From Candidatus Methylobacter oryzae (GTDB taxonomy: Bacteria > Pseudomonadota > Gammaproteobacteria > Methylococcales > Methylomonadaceae), in contig NZ_RYFG02000106.1 of the NCBI RefSeq assembly GCF_003994235.2, positions 16,064 to 80,063 on the forward strand: a stretch of DNA of 64,000 nt, written 5' to 3'. Positions 37,597 to 46,733 of the stretch are shown here, piece by piece. A program made the position numbers and the translations under genes. Numbering within the stretch: the stretch's first letter is position 1; each line of letters starts with the position of its first letter. Below the pieces are notes generated by a model, which saw nothing but the letters and a program-made list of their open reading frames with translations, did no database searches and was not told the origin of the DNA.

Positions 37597-38832
37597 ATGA
37601 AACTCCTGATTTCTTTTTTATTTTTTATAGGCTTGTTGGTCAGCGGTTGTGCAAGTGACACGGTTGTAGAATCCACAGACAGCAAGCAGTTGCAAACATC
37701 AACCGAAGCAAAATCCGCTTGCTCCGATGCGAATGCATTGCCTTCAAACCGATGCGCCGAAACGATAACCGCGACTTTTGACAGCAAGGGGACGTTATGG
37801 GTTGCTTGGGTAAACAGAGACCATATTTATCTGCAATCATCGAACGATAAAGGCTTAAGTTTTAGCGAGCCGATGCTGGTCAATCCTGTTGCCGAGAAAG
37901 TCGAAGCCAAAGGTGAATATCGCCCTAAAATAAAGCTGGATACAAAAGGCAATATTTACTTAACCTGGACGTTGAAACTGGAAGCCCGTCATAGCGGCCA
38001 TATCCGCTTTAGCCGCTCAGAAGACGGTGGGCGGCATTTTTCCGCTCCGGTTACCGTCAATGACAATTTGGATATTATCAGCCATCGCTTTGACAGTATG
38101 GCGGTCGGTAAAAATGGCGAGATTTTTATTGCCTGGCTGGATGGCCGTAATGTTGAAGAAGCAAAAAAAGCCGGCAAGACATTCGAGGGTTCTTCGCTTT
38201 ATTACAGTTGGTCCGATGACGGCGGCCGGCACTTTTATCCGAATCAAAGAATCGCGGCTCATACCTGCCAGTGCTGCCGGCTGGATACGGCAATCGCACC
38301 GGACAATACGCCGGTTATCATGTGGCGGCATCTTTTTGAAGGCGGCATACGCGATCATGCCTTGGTTAAATTCAACGACTGGAATACTCCCGGCGATACG
38401 CACCGCGTAGGCCGGGATAACTGGAAAATCGACGCCTGTCCGCATCATGGGCCGGGATTGTCGATTTCCGGCTCCGGCATTTACCATGCCGTATGGTTTA
38501 GCAATTCTCCTACCCGTCAGGGACTGTTTTATGCTTATTCGACGGATTCCGGACGGCATTTTTCCGGTCAATTTAATTTCGGCAAGGATGGAGCCGGCCA
38601 TCCTCACGTATTGGCCTTAGGTGCCGAGGTTGGAATAGTCTGGCAGGAATTCGACGGTACCAACAATATTATTAAGCTAATGAAGTCTGCCGACGACGGC
38701 AAAAGCTGGTCGAAGCCCGAAGTAATTGCTGAAGACGCCCAGGCCGCCGATCAGCCTTTTCTGGTTAGCAACGGGCAGAAGCTATATCTCTCTTGGAAAA
38801 CACAGAAGGACTATCAATTAAAACCTATATAA
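37597..38832 (+). CDS. BNR/sialidase-like propeller lipoprotein with Cys/His metal motifs
   Basis: 411 residues. Lipobox LLVSGC (Cys at residue 18). The rest is a beta-propeller with repeated BNR-type Asp boxes (SEDGGRHFS, SDDGGRHFY, STDSGRHFS, SADDGKSWS), one per blade. Two unusual clusters, HTCQCCR and CPHHGP, sit in loops on one side and could bind copper, zinc or heme. Catalytic residues of true sialidases are not evident. Probably works at the envelope with the upstream TonB-dependent receptor. Confidence 0.8.
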   Translation: MKLLISFLFFIGLLVSGCASDTVVESTDSKQLQTSTEAKSACSDANALPSNRCAETITATFDSKGTLWVAWVNRDHIYLQSSNDKGLSFSEPMLVNPVAEKVEAKGEYRPKIKLDTKGNIYLTWTLKLEARHSGHIRFSRSEDGGRHFSAPVTVNDNLDIISHRFDSMAVGKNGEIFIAWLDGRNVEEAKKAGKTFEGSSLYYSWSDDGGRHFYPNQRIAAHTCQCCRLDTAIAPDNTPVIMWRHLFEGGIRDHALVKFNDWNTPGDTHRVGRDNWKIDACPHHGPGLSISGSGIYHAVWFSNSPTRQGLFYAYSTDSGRHFSGQFNFGKDGAGHPHVLALGAEVGIVWQEFDGTNNIIKLMKSADDGKSWSKPEVIAEDAQAADQPFLVSNGQKLYLSWKTQKDYQLKPI

Positions 38833-38891
38833 TAAGTAGGGACGTACCACATGGCTTGTCAGGTTTGTCGAAGTTCGTCCGGACGATTGTT

Positions 38892-38945
38892 AAAGCTGAG
38901 TTGAGCAGCTTGTCTGTTCAACGAAACTTATGCCCTTTGGGTATA
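38892..38945 (+). repeat. REP-like dispersed repeat, copy 2
   Basis: AAAGCTGAGTTGAGCAG start and TGCCCTTTGGGTATA end. Directly followed by copy 3 in tandem. Located between the propeller lipoprotein and the DedA gene. Confidence 0.85.
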
Positions 38946-39000
38946 AAGTTGAGTTGGGCGGCTTGTCTGCTCAAACCCTACTTATGCCCTTTGGGAATAA
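38946..39000 (+). repeat. REP-like dispersed repeat, copy 3
   Basis: Tandem to copy 2; AAGTTGAGTTGGGCGGC start, intact TGCTCAAAC arm and TGCCCTTTGGGAATAA end. Confidence 0.85.
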
Positions 39001-39089
39001 AGACTGTATAAGACCAAGTGATAATAAATAATCGCCAAGGCATCAGGAGTACTTTATGTTTCTCTTTTGACGATATGAGGTTTACTTTT

Positions 39090-39746
39090 ATGGATATGAT
39101 TTATTTTTTGTTACACCTGCTTAAAGATCCGTTGTCGATACTGCAGGATTTTCTGGTGCATTACGAGATGTTCACTTATGTGATCATTGCGACGATAGTC
39201 TTTGTCGAGACAGGTTTAATCGTGATGCCGTTGCTGCCTGGAGATTCTCTGCTTTTTGCAGTGGGGTTGCTGGCGTCGTCGACCGGTAAACTGGATATTC
39301 AGGTTATCATTCCGCTGCTTATCGGCGCGGCTTTGATGGGCGATAACGTTAATCATTTTGTCGGAAAACACTTTGGCAATTTTGTAAAATCCCGGGAACG
39401 AATTCTTTTTTTTAAACGGGAATATATTCTCCAAACCGAAGATTTTTACGAAAAACACGGCGGTAAGGCCGTTATTATCGCCCGGTTTATCCCGATCATC
39501 CGTACGATTGCTCCTTTTGTAGCCGGTGCGGGCAGCATGAAATATTTCAAATACATCATTTTTTGCATCATCGGCGCGACATTATGGGTCACGAGCATCA
39601 CGTTAGCAGGATATTTTCTCGGCTCAAATGAATGGGTTAAGCACAATTTCGAGAAGGTTGTTTTAGGCATTGTTTTTGTGTCGATCATGCCAATGATTTG
39701 GCAGCTTGTAAAAGTCAAACTGTTGAAGCAACCGCAATCTGTTTAG
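39090..39746 (+). CDS. DedA/VTT-domain membrane protein
   Basis: About 218 residues from the ATG at 39090 (MDMIYFLLHLLKDP), which has GAGG nine bases upstream; in-frame ATGs at 39075 and 39018 are less well placed. SNARE-associated/VTT fold with the hallmarks FVETGLIVMPLLPGDSLLF, GDNVNHFVGKHFG and ARFIPIIRTIAPFVAGAGSM. DedA proteins act in lipid scrambling and membrane homeostasis. Flanked on both sides by REP-like repeats. Confidence 0.93.
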   Translation: MDMIYFLLHLLKDPLSILQDFLVHYEMFTYVIIATIVFVETGLIVMPLLPGDSLLFAVGLLASSTGKLDIQVIIPLLIGAALMGDNVNHFVGKHFGNFVKSRERILFFKREYILQTEDFYEKHGGKAVIIARFIPIIRTIAPFVAGAGSMKYFKYIIFCIIGATLWVTSITLAGYFLGSNEWVKHNFEKVVLGIVFVSIMPMIWQLVKVKLLKQPQSV

Positions 39747-39751
39747 AGCTT

Positions 39752-39812
39752 TTTATACCTCAAGGGCATAAATAGGGTTTGAGCAGGCAAGCTCTGCTCA
39801 ACTCAGCTTTAA
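39752..39812 (-). repeat. REP-like dispersed repeat, copy 4 (inverted)
   Basis: Reverse complement of copies 1-3: read on the minus strand it starts TTAAAGCTGAGTTGAGCAG and ends GAGGTATAAAA. Just after the DedA gene, so it may fold as a hairpin at the end of that transcript. Confidence 0.8.
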
Positions 39813-39908
39813 GGTTCTGTAATTACAATCACGCTAACAAAATACGGCATTGCCCGGAATCTGAACATAACAGACGTACCATCGGATATAAAAGGTAATA
39901 TTTTCTCT

Positions 39909-40721
39909 ATGTTTTTATTTAACAGTCATGAAGGTGGCTTAACCGGCCGGAATTTAAAACCTTCGAATGACGAGGCGAGCCCGTTAATGCAAGAAAAACA
40001 ATCACTGTTCGTTACATTAAGCGGCGGCGAAGAACATCCGCGTCTTATCGGCGGGCTGATGTTTATGTTAGTGGTGCTATTACATATAGGGGTTGGATTT
40101 TGGTTTTTAAAACCAGCTGAGTCTCCCAAACCTCCGGCCCCTATGGTAATGGAGGTTTCACTGCTTTCTACACCGGCTCAAAAAGCCGAAGTAACGCCTC
40201 CAGCGCCACCTAAACCACCGGAGCCTCTTAAACCCGAACCGCCGAAGAAACAACCTGCGAAACAGCCGGTCAAGAAAAAAACACCGGTTATTCCTAAGCA
40301 GGCGGAGCTACCAAAACCGCAGCCGGTTATTGCTGAAGAAAAGCCGGCTCCTTCCGATTCGGCTCCTGTCTCTCCAGTTCCTGCTCCGGCACCTCAGCCG
40401 CCTGTCAGTCGGCCGGCTCCTGCTGTCATTAGTAATGAACCGAAAATCAGCACAGGCGTGGTTCCTTTGGAGCGAGTTCCTCCTAAGTATCCGGCGCGAG
40501 CGGCTAATCGTCATATTGAAGGCTGGGTTAAAATCGAATTTACCATTACCACGAGCGGGACAGTTGAAAATGCCGTTGTTGTTGAGGCGGAACCGGCCGA
40601 AGTCTTTGACGAAGCCGCATTGAAAGCCATTAATCAGTGGATTTTTAAAGAAAAGATAGTGAATGGCGTCGCTGTTGAACAGCGAGCTGTTCAGACGCTG
40701 CAATTTAAACTCACACAATGA
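39909..40721 (+). CDS. tonB: Energy transducer TonB
   Basis: 270 residues. A cytoplasmic start, a single membrane helix (LMFMLVVLLHIGVGFWFL), a long Pro/Lys-rich periplasmic spacer (PPAPPKPPEPLKPEPPKK) and the C-terminal TonB domain (PPKYPARAANRHIEGWVKIEF, NQWIFKEK). A later start at 39987 is possible and would shorten the cytoplasmic tail. Transfers proton-motive energy to TonB-dependent receptors; followed by exbB and exbD. Confidence 0.93.
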   Translation: MFLFNSHEGGLTGRNLKPSNDEASPLMQEKQSLFVTLSGGEEHPRLIGGLMFMLVVLLHIGVGFWFLKPAESPKPPAPMVMEVSLLSTPAQKAEVTPPAPPKPPEPLKPEPPKKQPAKQPVKKKTPVIPKQAELPKPQPVIAEEKPAPSDSAPVSPVPAPAPQPPVSRPAPAVISNEPKISTGVVPLERVPPKYPARAANRHIEGWVKIEFTITTSGTVENAVVVEAEPAEVFDEAALKAINQWIFKEKIVNGVAVEQRAVQTLQFKLTQ

Positions 40722-40814
40722 TCGGTTTGTATTTTTCAGGATATATTGTCCGTATCAAGACTAATATAAAACGATCGGTTTGCTTAATTTCATTATTGAT
40801 CAGAGGAGATAGGA

Positions 40815-41480
40815 ATGCCCTATCATGTTACCCCCACTTTTATTATCGACGCTACGTTATACACTTTGTTGGCCTTTTCAGTGGCCACATGGACGATAAT
40901 TTTTTTCAAAATCTGGCAATTCATAAAAAATAATTATTTTAACCAGCGTTTTAACCAGGCATTTTGGGATGCTCCTTCTCTGGAGCAAGCAAAGACGCTA
41001 CCTACTGATATAGTCAGAGGTCCGCAAGCGCGCATTGCGTTGCAAGGCTTTACATGGATGGACGAAAGTCAGCAGTCTGCAGGCAAGAGTCTTAAATATC
41101 GCGGCGTTCCCGCTGAATTGCTGGAGCATTCGTTGCTTGTGCAAATGCAGAAAGAGCAGCATGGCATGGAAAGCGGACTGACGTTACTGGCCAGTATCGG
41201 CAGTACTGCGCCGTTCGTCGGCCTGTTCGGCACCGTGCTGGGCATCATGCATGCGATGCATGAGATCACTGCCAGCGGTTCGACCAGCCTGGACGTGGTG
41301 GCCGGCCCCATCGGCGATGCTCTGGTTGCTACTGCGATCGGTATCGCGGTCGCCGTACCGGCAGTATTGGCGTATAACTTTTTCTTGCGCCGGGCTAAAA
41401 AACAACGTGCGGACTTGGAAAATTTCGTTGTCAGCTTTACGCATATCGCCTCAAGCATAAATGCCAATGGCAAGGAGTAG
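40815..41480 (+). CDS. exbB: ExbB/TolQ-type proton channel
   Basis: 221 residues, AGGAGATAGGA ribosome site. MotA/TolQ/ExbB family: N-terminal TM segment, a cytoplasmic region, and the conserved TM2-TM3 block (LASIGSTAPFVGLFGTVLGIMHA, GDALVATAIGIAVAVPAVLAYN). Forms the inner-membrane motor with ExbD that drives TonB. exbD starts 2 bp after its stop. Confidence 0.95.
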   Translation: MPYHVTPTFIIDATLYTLLAFSVATWTIIFFKIWQFIKNNYFNQRFNQAFWDAPSLEQAKTLPTDIVRGPQARIALQGFTWMDESQQSAGKSLKYRGVPAELLEHSLLVQMQKEQHGMESGLTLLASIGSTAPFVGLFGTVLGIMHAMHEITASGSTSLDVVAGPIGDALVATAIGIAVAVPAVLAYNFFLRRAKKQRADLENFVVSFTHIASSINANGKE

Positions 41481-41482
41481 GC

Positions 41483-41893
41483 ATGGCTTTTAAACCGCAA
41501 TCGGAAGACGAAGGAGCGATGAGCGAGATTAACGTCACGCCTCTCGTTGACGTGATGCTGGTGTTGGTGATTATTTTATTAGTGACCGCACCGTTAGTAA
41601 CTCAATCCGTGCATGTAACCCTGCCGAAAACCGCCGAGACCACGGCGGACATTAAGGAGCAGCCGTTGCAGCTCGGCATTGATGCGCAAGGGGGAATAAC
41701 ATTAAATAAACTTGCAATAACGGATCTTTCCGCGCTGGAAACCGCATTGAAGGCGGAACTTTCAAGAAATCCGGAAATTGGCTTGCATTTATTTGCCGAT
41801 CAAGCGGTTGTTTATGCAAAAGTCGCCGAAGTCATGGCAACTGTGCAGCATTCAGGGATTACTAAAATAGCGTTCGTAACTGAAAAGCAGTAG
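41483..41893 (+). CDS. exbD: ExbD/TolR-type protein
   Basis: 136 residues. One membrane helix with the proton-carrying Asp in NVTPLVDVMLVLVIILLVTAPL, then a periplasmic domain. Partner of ExbB. Third gene of the tonB-exbB-exbD operon; the 445 bp that follow carry no gene. Confidence 0.95.
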   Translation: MAFKPQSEDEGAMSEINVTPLVDVMLVLVIILLVTAPLVTQSVHVTLPKTAETTADIKEQPLQLGIDAQGGITLNKLAITDLSALETALKAELSRNPEIGLHLFADQAVVYAKVAEVMATVQHSGITKIAFVTEKQ

Positions 41894-42338
41894 CGCTTCT
41901 TTGTATATAAGCTCCGGCAAAAATCTCTTGGCGGTTCTATTCTTCGTGTTTTGTTAATATTTTACATGCAAGTTTTTCATTGATTAATAGAAGCGTTTAA
42001 TTCGGTTTTAACGTTGCGTTATCGATCCCATAAACCAAGAATATAATTTAAAATACTCGTTTTGAAGTTATTTACTAAAACTATGCCTACTCCTATTCTT
42101 CTTTTTTTGCCCGCAGGCCTTGTCCGTCTGAGCTTGATGAAAGCTGACGTGAGTAAGAGTCATGGTTATATCTATCAATAAAAGCTATACTTTTACTGCT
42201 CACTTATATTTTCTGTCGGCGGTACTGGCCAACTTTGTTGGTTCTTTCTATTTCTAGTATCTGCAATTCGAGGTCTTGCACTGGGTATGATATCCAGTTG
42301 ATTCCCTGCCGGTTTCTTAATCTAATTGAATATTTGCT
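41894..42338. other. Gene-free stretch between exbD and kup
   Basis: AT-rich, with no open frame of protein character, no clear hairpin terminator and no RNA gene I can recognise. It presumably contains the kup promoter and leader. Confidence 0.6.
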
Positions 42339-44222
42339 ATGTCAACAACACAAGGTCACTCCAAACAACAAGTCGCTGTTTTGGCGCTAAGCGCAATAGG
42401 CGTTGTTTTTGGCGATATCGGAACCAGCCCTTTGTATGCGGTTAAGGAAGTTTTCGGTAGTCATTTGCCGATTGATAAAACTCATGTGCTAGGCGTGTTA
42501 TCGCTGATCTTTTGGGCATTGACTCTGGTTGTAACAACCAAATACGCGATCTTTATTATGCGGGCTAATAATAAAGGCGAAGGCGGGATTATGGCGTTAA
42601 TGGCTTTAGCATTACAAAGTGCCAAAGATAATCCGCAAAAAGCGCGCTTTATTATTACGATTGGTTTGCTTGGTGCTGCTTTGTTTTACGGCGACGGCAT
42701 TATTACCCCGGCAATCTCTGTATTAAGTGCGGTCGAGGGCTTGCAAGTCATTGCGCCTTCTTTAAGTCATTATGTGTTGCCGATTGCTATTACCGTACTT
42801 GCCGGTCTTTTCATTGTGCAGGCTAAAGGGACAGGGGCGGTCGGAAAAATGTTCTCACCGATTATGTGCCTTTGGTTCGGCATTTTAGCCATTCTCGGCA
42901 TCAATAATATTATCAGCGCTCCTGCCGTATTGGCCGCAGTGAATCCTTACTATGCGGTTCATTTATTGCTTGAGTTGGGCTGGCATGGTTTTTTAATTAT
43001 GGGGGCCGTCGTTTTGGCAATAACCGGCGCCGAGGCGCTTTATGCCGACATGGGGCATTTCGGTTTAAAACCTATCCGTTACGCTTGGTTTAGTTTTGTT
43101 TTTCCTGCGTTATTGCTGAACTATTTCGGGCAAGGTGCGTTATTGCTTGAACATCCCGAGGCAGTAAAGAATCCTTTTTATCTATTGGCGCCGACATGGG
43201 CAATGTACCCGCTATTAGTTTTGGCGACATTAGCTTCGGTTATTGCATCGCAAGCCGTTATATCCGGCGCCTTCTCGGTTACAAGGCAAGCGATACAGTT
43301 GGGTTATTGTCCGCGGATGAATATTTTGCATACATCGGGCTTGGAAGTAGGGCAAGTGTATATCCCTGCGATCAATTGGTTGTTGATGGTTTCGGTGTTT
43401 GTGGTGGTGTTGAGTTTTGAATCTTCTTCGGCGCTGGCTTCCGCTTACGGTATTGCTGTTACCGGGACTATGATTGTCGATACGCTTCTCGCATTTATTG
43501 TTATTAAAGGCATTTGGCAATGGAAAAGGCCGGCTAGCGTTGTTTTTTTGACAATTTTTCTGACAGTGGATTTTCTGTTTCTCTCTTCCAACAGCCTGAA
43601 AATACCGAGCGGAGGCTGGCTGCCTTTAATCATTGGGGTTGTGTTGTTCCTAATGATGACCACATGGATTCAAGGTCGCGCTTTATTAGCGGAATATATG
43701 GATGAGAGGCGCGTGCTATTTGAAGACTTGGAAGAGAAGATAATCAATCACGAAGCAGTCACCGTTAAGGGTTCGGCTGTCTATCTGGCTAAAACCATAC
43801 ATGGTGTGCCGCAGGTGTTTTTACATAATTTTGAACACAATCATGTGTTACACGAACAGATCATGGTGTTAACTGTTGTTACCAAAGACGAGCCCTATGT
43901 TGATGTGGCGCATCGGATTAAAATTCGTGCATTCGGTCACGACAACAAATTTTACCGAGTTAAGCTTTACTATGGTTTTAAGCAAAATCCCGATGTGAGG
44001 CAAGCTTTGGAACAATGCGCCCAGGAAGGCTTGAGCGTCGATTTTAAGCAAACATCGTTTTTTATCGGTAGTGAAAGGGTCTCTTTTCGGAAGAAAAGTC
44101 CCATGCCTAAATGGCGCAGACCCTTATTCAGGTTTTTATTCCATAATGCTTCAAGCGCGATAGAGTTTTTCAAGATCCCCGTTGAGCATGTCATTGAATT
44201 GGGTATTCGTATCGAGCTTTAA
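42339..44222 (+). CDS. kup: Potassium uptake protein Kup
   Basis: 627 residues. KUP/HAK/KT K+:H+ symporter: the N-terminal VVFGDIGTSPLYAVKEVF motif, GEGGIMALMALA, YGDGIITPAISVLSAVEGL and about 12 membrane helices, with a cytoplasmic C-terminal domain (VDVAHRIKIRAFGHDNKFYRV). Length is normal. No accessory potassium gene is adjacent. Confidence 0.96.
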   Translation: MSTTQGHSKQQVAVLALSAIGVVFGDIGTSPLYAVKEVFGSHLPIDKTHVLGVLSLIFWALTLVVTTKYAIFIMRANNKGEGGIMALMALALQSAKDNPQKARFIITIGLLGAALFYGDGIITPAISVLSAVEGLQVIAPSLSHYVLPIAITVLAGLFIVQAKGTGAVGKMFSPIMCLWFGILAILGINNIISAPAVLAAVNPYYAVHLLLELGWHGFLIMGAVVLAITGAEALYADMGHFGLKPIRYAWFSFVFPALLLNYFGQGALLLEHPEAVKNPFYLLAPTWAMYPLLVLATLASVIASQAVISGAFSVTRQAIQLGYCPRMNILHTSGLEVGQVYIPAINWLLMVSVFVVVLSFESSSALASAYGIAVTGTMIVDTLLAFIVIKGIWQWKRPASVVFLTIFLTVDFLFLSSNSLKIPSGGWLPLIIGVVLFLMMTTWIQGRALLAEYMDERRVLFEDLEEKIINHEAVTVKGSAVYLAKTIHGVPQVFLHNFEHNHVLHEQIMVLTVVTKDEPYVDVAHRIKIRAFGHDNKFYRVKLYYGFKQNPDVRQALEQCAQEGLSVDFKQTSFFIGSERVSFRKKSPMPKWRRPLFRFLFHNASSAIEFFKIPVEHVIELGIRIEL

Positions 44223-44326
44223 AAAATATAATTGGCTTTTGTTTTAAATTCAACTGCTTATTAGAGCCTGCCTGTGAGTTGTGTTTCACAAAAGCCCGAT
44301 CCAGACCTCTAACACGAAATATTCGT

Positions 44327-44842
44327 TTACAACGCGACAGCGTTCAGATTCTCGTCTTCATACAAACGCGTTTTCTTCCAGCCGGCAAATTTGTTGTCAT
44401 AAAATTCAAGATCGTTATCAATTGAAAATTCATAACAGCTTCTAAACAGCTTGGCTGTACGGAATGCATGTAATTCATCGTCTGCCGTTACTTTATCTAC
44501 ATTGCCAACCTGAAAGGTTTTATTTTTGGATTTGCCGTTGCTGACCCAAAAAACGGTATAGCAAAGATAACTTTTATCTTTACGATGGTCATATTTAATG
44601 GTCCGGGATACGCCGGTGACGCCGGTGGTGGTTTTGTTTTTTGGCGGTTTAAGAAATCGTGTTTTGCTGCCTTTTAGAACAGTTAACATTTGATCGCGCC
44701 AAGTGATTGCGGCTTTTAAAGACTTGCTTTTGTTACCCCACAATTTATGTGAGAAGTAACGGCTGCTTTCTTTTCCACGCCTGACTATGCGCACCTGGAA
44801 ACCGAACACATCGGGTTCGGTGATATGTTTATTTTTTGCCAT
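44327..44842 (-). CDS. AP2-like DNA-binding domain protein
   Basis: 171 residues, basic. Two AP2/ERF-like halves can be seen. The first spans residues about 12-52 (GFQVRIVRRG, YFSHKLWGNKSKSLKAAITW). The second spans about 72-140 (TGVTGVSRTI, YTVFWVSNGKSKNKTFQVGN, AFRTAKLFRSCYE): three strands and a helix. AP2 domains in bacteria are mostly linked to phage and homing endonucleases, but stand-alone versions occur. Either a transcription regulator or a relic of a mobile element. No nuclease motif is visible. Confidence 0.75.
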   Translation of the reverse strand: MAKNKHITEPDVFGFQVRIVRRGKESSRYFSHKLWGNKSKSLKAAITWRDQMLTVLKGSKTRFLKPPKNKTTTGVTGVSRTIKYDHRKDKSYLCYTVFWVSNGKSKNKTFQVGNVDKVTADDELHAFRTAKLFRSCYEFSIDNDLEFYDNKFAGWKKTRLYEDENLNAVAL

Positions 44843-45117
44843 GATAAAATTCCATAGAACAAATTAATAAGATGAATTTAACAGCCAAGTTAGGGCGACA
44901 GGCTTCAAAAAAGCTTGAAGAGAGTTAATCCCTGACATCATTGTAAGCTATAGATGACAAATTATGGCTAAAATTAAAATTAAATCAAGCTAAAAATCAC
45001 AACAATTTCGCAGATTCCTACTAATCTAGTGTACAATTTCTACAATCCACTGCTTCAGTGGCTGGTACTAAAGTTAACAATTTTTTTGTTTTTTCATTAT
45101 TTATTTGGAGATAGTCA

Positions 45118-45723
45118 ATGAGCGTATTAGTCGGTAAACAAGCACCTGATTTTACAGTTCCTGCTGTTCTAGGGGATGGGCAAATAGTTGATTCGTTTAG
45201 TTTTTCTGAGGCCACTAGAGGCAAATATGCAGTGGTTTTTTTCTATCCGTTGGACTTTACGTTTGTTTGTCCAAGTGAGTTGATCGCTTTGGATCATCGT
45301 ATGGATGCGTTCAAAAGCCGCAATGTTGAAGTGATTGCTGTTTCTATAGACTCTCATTTCACACATAACGCATGGCGCAATACTCCTATCAATAAAGGAG
45401 GTATCGGTCCTGTTCGTTATACGATGGCGGCGGATATATCGCACTCAATTTGCAAAGATTACGATGTCGAAGCAGATGCGCCTGCAGTGGCTTATCGCGG
45501 TACTTTCCTGATTGATCGCGAAGGCAAAGTCCGCCACCAGGTTGTTAACGATTTGCCTTTAGGTCGTGACATGGATGAGTTGTTGCGTATGATCGATGCG
45601 TTGCAATTCCACGAAGAGCATGGCGAAGTATGCCCGGCGGGCTGGCGTCAAGGTCAGGCAGGTATGAATGCAAATCCTGCCGGTGTTGCAGAGTATCTGG
45701 ATCAACATGCCGAGAAGTTATAA
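45118..45723 (+). CDS. 2-Cys peroxiredoxin (AhpC/Prx1 type)
   Basis: 201 residues, TTTGGAGA ribosome site. Peroxidatic C51 in FYPLDFTFVCPSE and resolving C172 in GEVCPAGW; the C-terminus lacks an eukaryote-like YF motif. Reduces peroxides with thiols from thioredoxin or AhpF. Single-gene unit with its own terminator. Confidence 0.95.
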   Translation: MSVLVGKQAPDFTVPAVLGDGQIVDSFSFSEATRGKYAVVFFYPLDFTFVCPSELIALDHRMDAFKSRNVEVIAVSIDSHFTHNAWRNTPINKGGIGPVRYTMAADISHSICKDYDVEADAPAVAYRGTFLIDREGKVRHQVVNDLPLGRDMDELLRMIDALQFHEEHGEVCPAGWRQGQAGMNANPAGVAEYLDQHAEKL

Positions 45724-45771
45724 GCTGCGGTTTTTATAGTACCGACTTAACTCGTACGCGATATAAACAAG

Positions 45772-45802
45772 GGCTTAGATATTTAATATCTAAGCCTTTT
45801 TT
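45772..45802 (+). terminator. Rho-independent terminator of peroxiredoxin gene
   Basis: A 9-bp perfect stem GGCTTAGAT / ATCTAAGCC with AT-rich loop, followed by six T. Confidence 0.92.
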
Positions 45803-45936
45803 ATTGGCCTGGAAGAATAAAAATAGCCTGTCAGCGCTAGTAATACAACTGTAGTGCTAGCGGGAGGGGATTTTTTTCAAGAAAGGAGAGTATCGCTACA
45901 CCTTAATAGTGATAGGGAGTGAATTAAGTCTGATTG

Positions 45937-46722
45937 CTAGCCAGGCTGATTTTGTGCAACATCTTGCGATTCGTTCAGAAACTTCCGGTAGTTAATTGAA
46001 ACCTTTAGCCCTGCAAAGCGTCCGGCCATTCTCACCAGTTCCTGAGTTTTTTTATCAAAGCTGATTTTAACCTCATTTAAGGCGCGATCTTCATAGCCTT
46101 CTTCGATATGGTGGGTTTCTAGTAGAAAACGGTAAGTATAAATTTCCAGTTCCCCTTCATCCTTAATTTCAAAAGGCTTACCCAACTGTGCAAGAACAGC
46201 CTCTTTTTTAGGTAAGTCCTCAGAAATCTTATCCAGCAACGCCGAGTTAGCTTTAAGCTGCTGTTTTTCTTTATCGATCTCTGCTCCACCTATGGAACGT
46301 AATGAAACTTCTAAAAATTTGGGTGGGGCAATTGCCAAGAAAAGCGAAGAAAAAGACCAGGCAATCAAGCGGTTCTCTTTATTAAAGTTTAAGTCCGAAT
46401 AGAATTTTACTTCGGGTTTTATCAGCTTATTATTACCGTCAACTTTACGAAACCAGTATCGCCAACGTCTGCCTTCGTTGGTTGGGTCGTCCTCGCTGGC
46501 ATAAAGTTTGGATAAAGAAACAAAGTCTTTACTATAAAGAATAGGGTCTTTAAAGAGCAGGGTAAATTCATCATTTGATACAACAGAAAAGTGACGATCG
46601 AATTCACTCATTTGCAGGTAAACTTGATATGCCCGAACCCAGTACATGCAGCCGGATAATGAAGCTGTCAACGCAAGTAGAAAAATAGCACGAAGACTCC
46701 GTTTGATTATTCCTGTTTTCAT
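45937..46722 (-). CDS. Hypothetical lipoprotein
   Basis: 261 residues. Basic start and hydrophobic segment ending in the lipobox SLSGC (Cys about 25). No family recognised; mature part mixed alpha/beta with YRFLLETHHIEEGYEDRALNEVKISFD. Lies 11 bp downstream of hslO on the same strand, so probably co-transcribed with it. Confidence 0.8.
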   Translation of the reverse strand: MKTGIIKRSLRAIFLLALTASLSGCMYWVRAYQVYLQMSEFDRHFSVVSNDEFTLLFKDPILYSKDFVSLSKLYASEDDPTNEGRRWRYWFRKVDGNNKLIKPEVKFYSDLNFNKENRLIAWSFSSLFLAIAPPKFLEVSLRSIGGAEIDKEKQQLKANSALLDKISEDLPKKEAVLAQLGKPFEIKDEGELEIYTYRFLLETHHIEEGYEDRALNEVKISFDKKTQELVRMAGRFAGLKVSINYRKFLNESQDVAQNQPG

Positions 46723-46733
46723 AGGGCCGTCGA

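Noticed and set aside
40718..40933. 71-codon frame between tonB and exbB
   Set aside because: Overlaps exbB in another frame; exbB has the clear ribosome site and family match.
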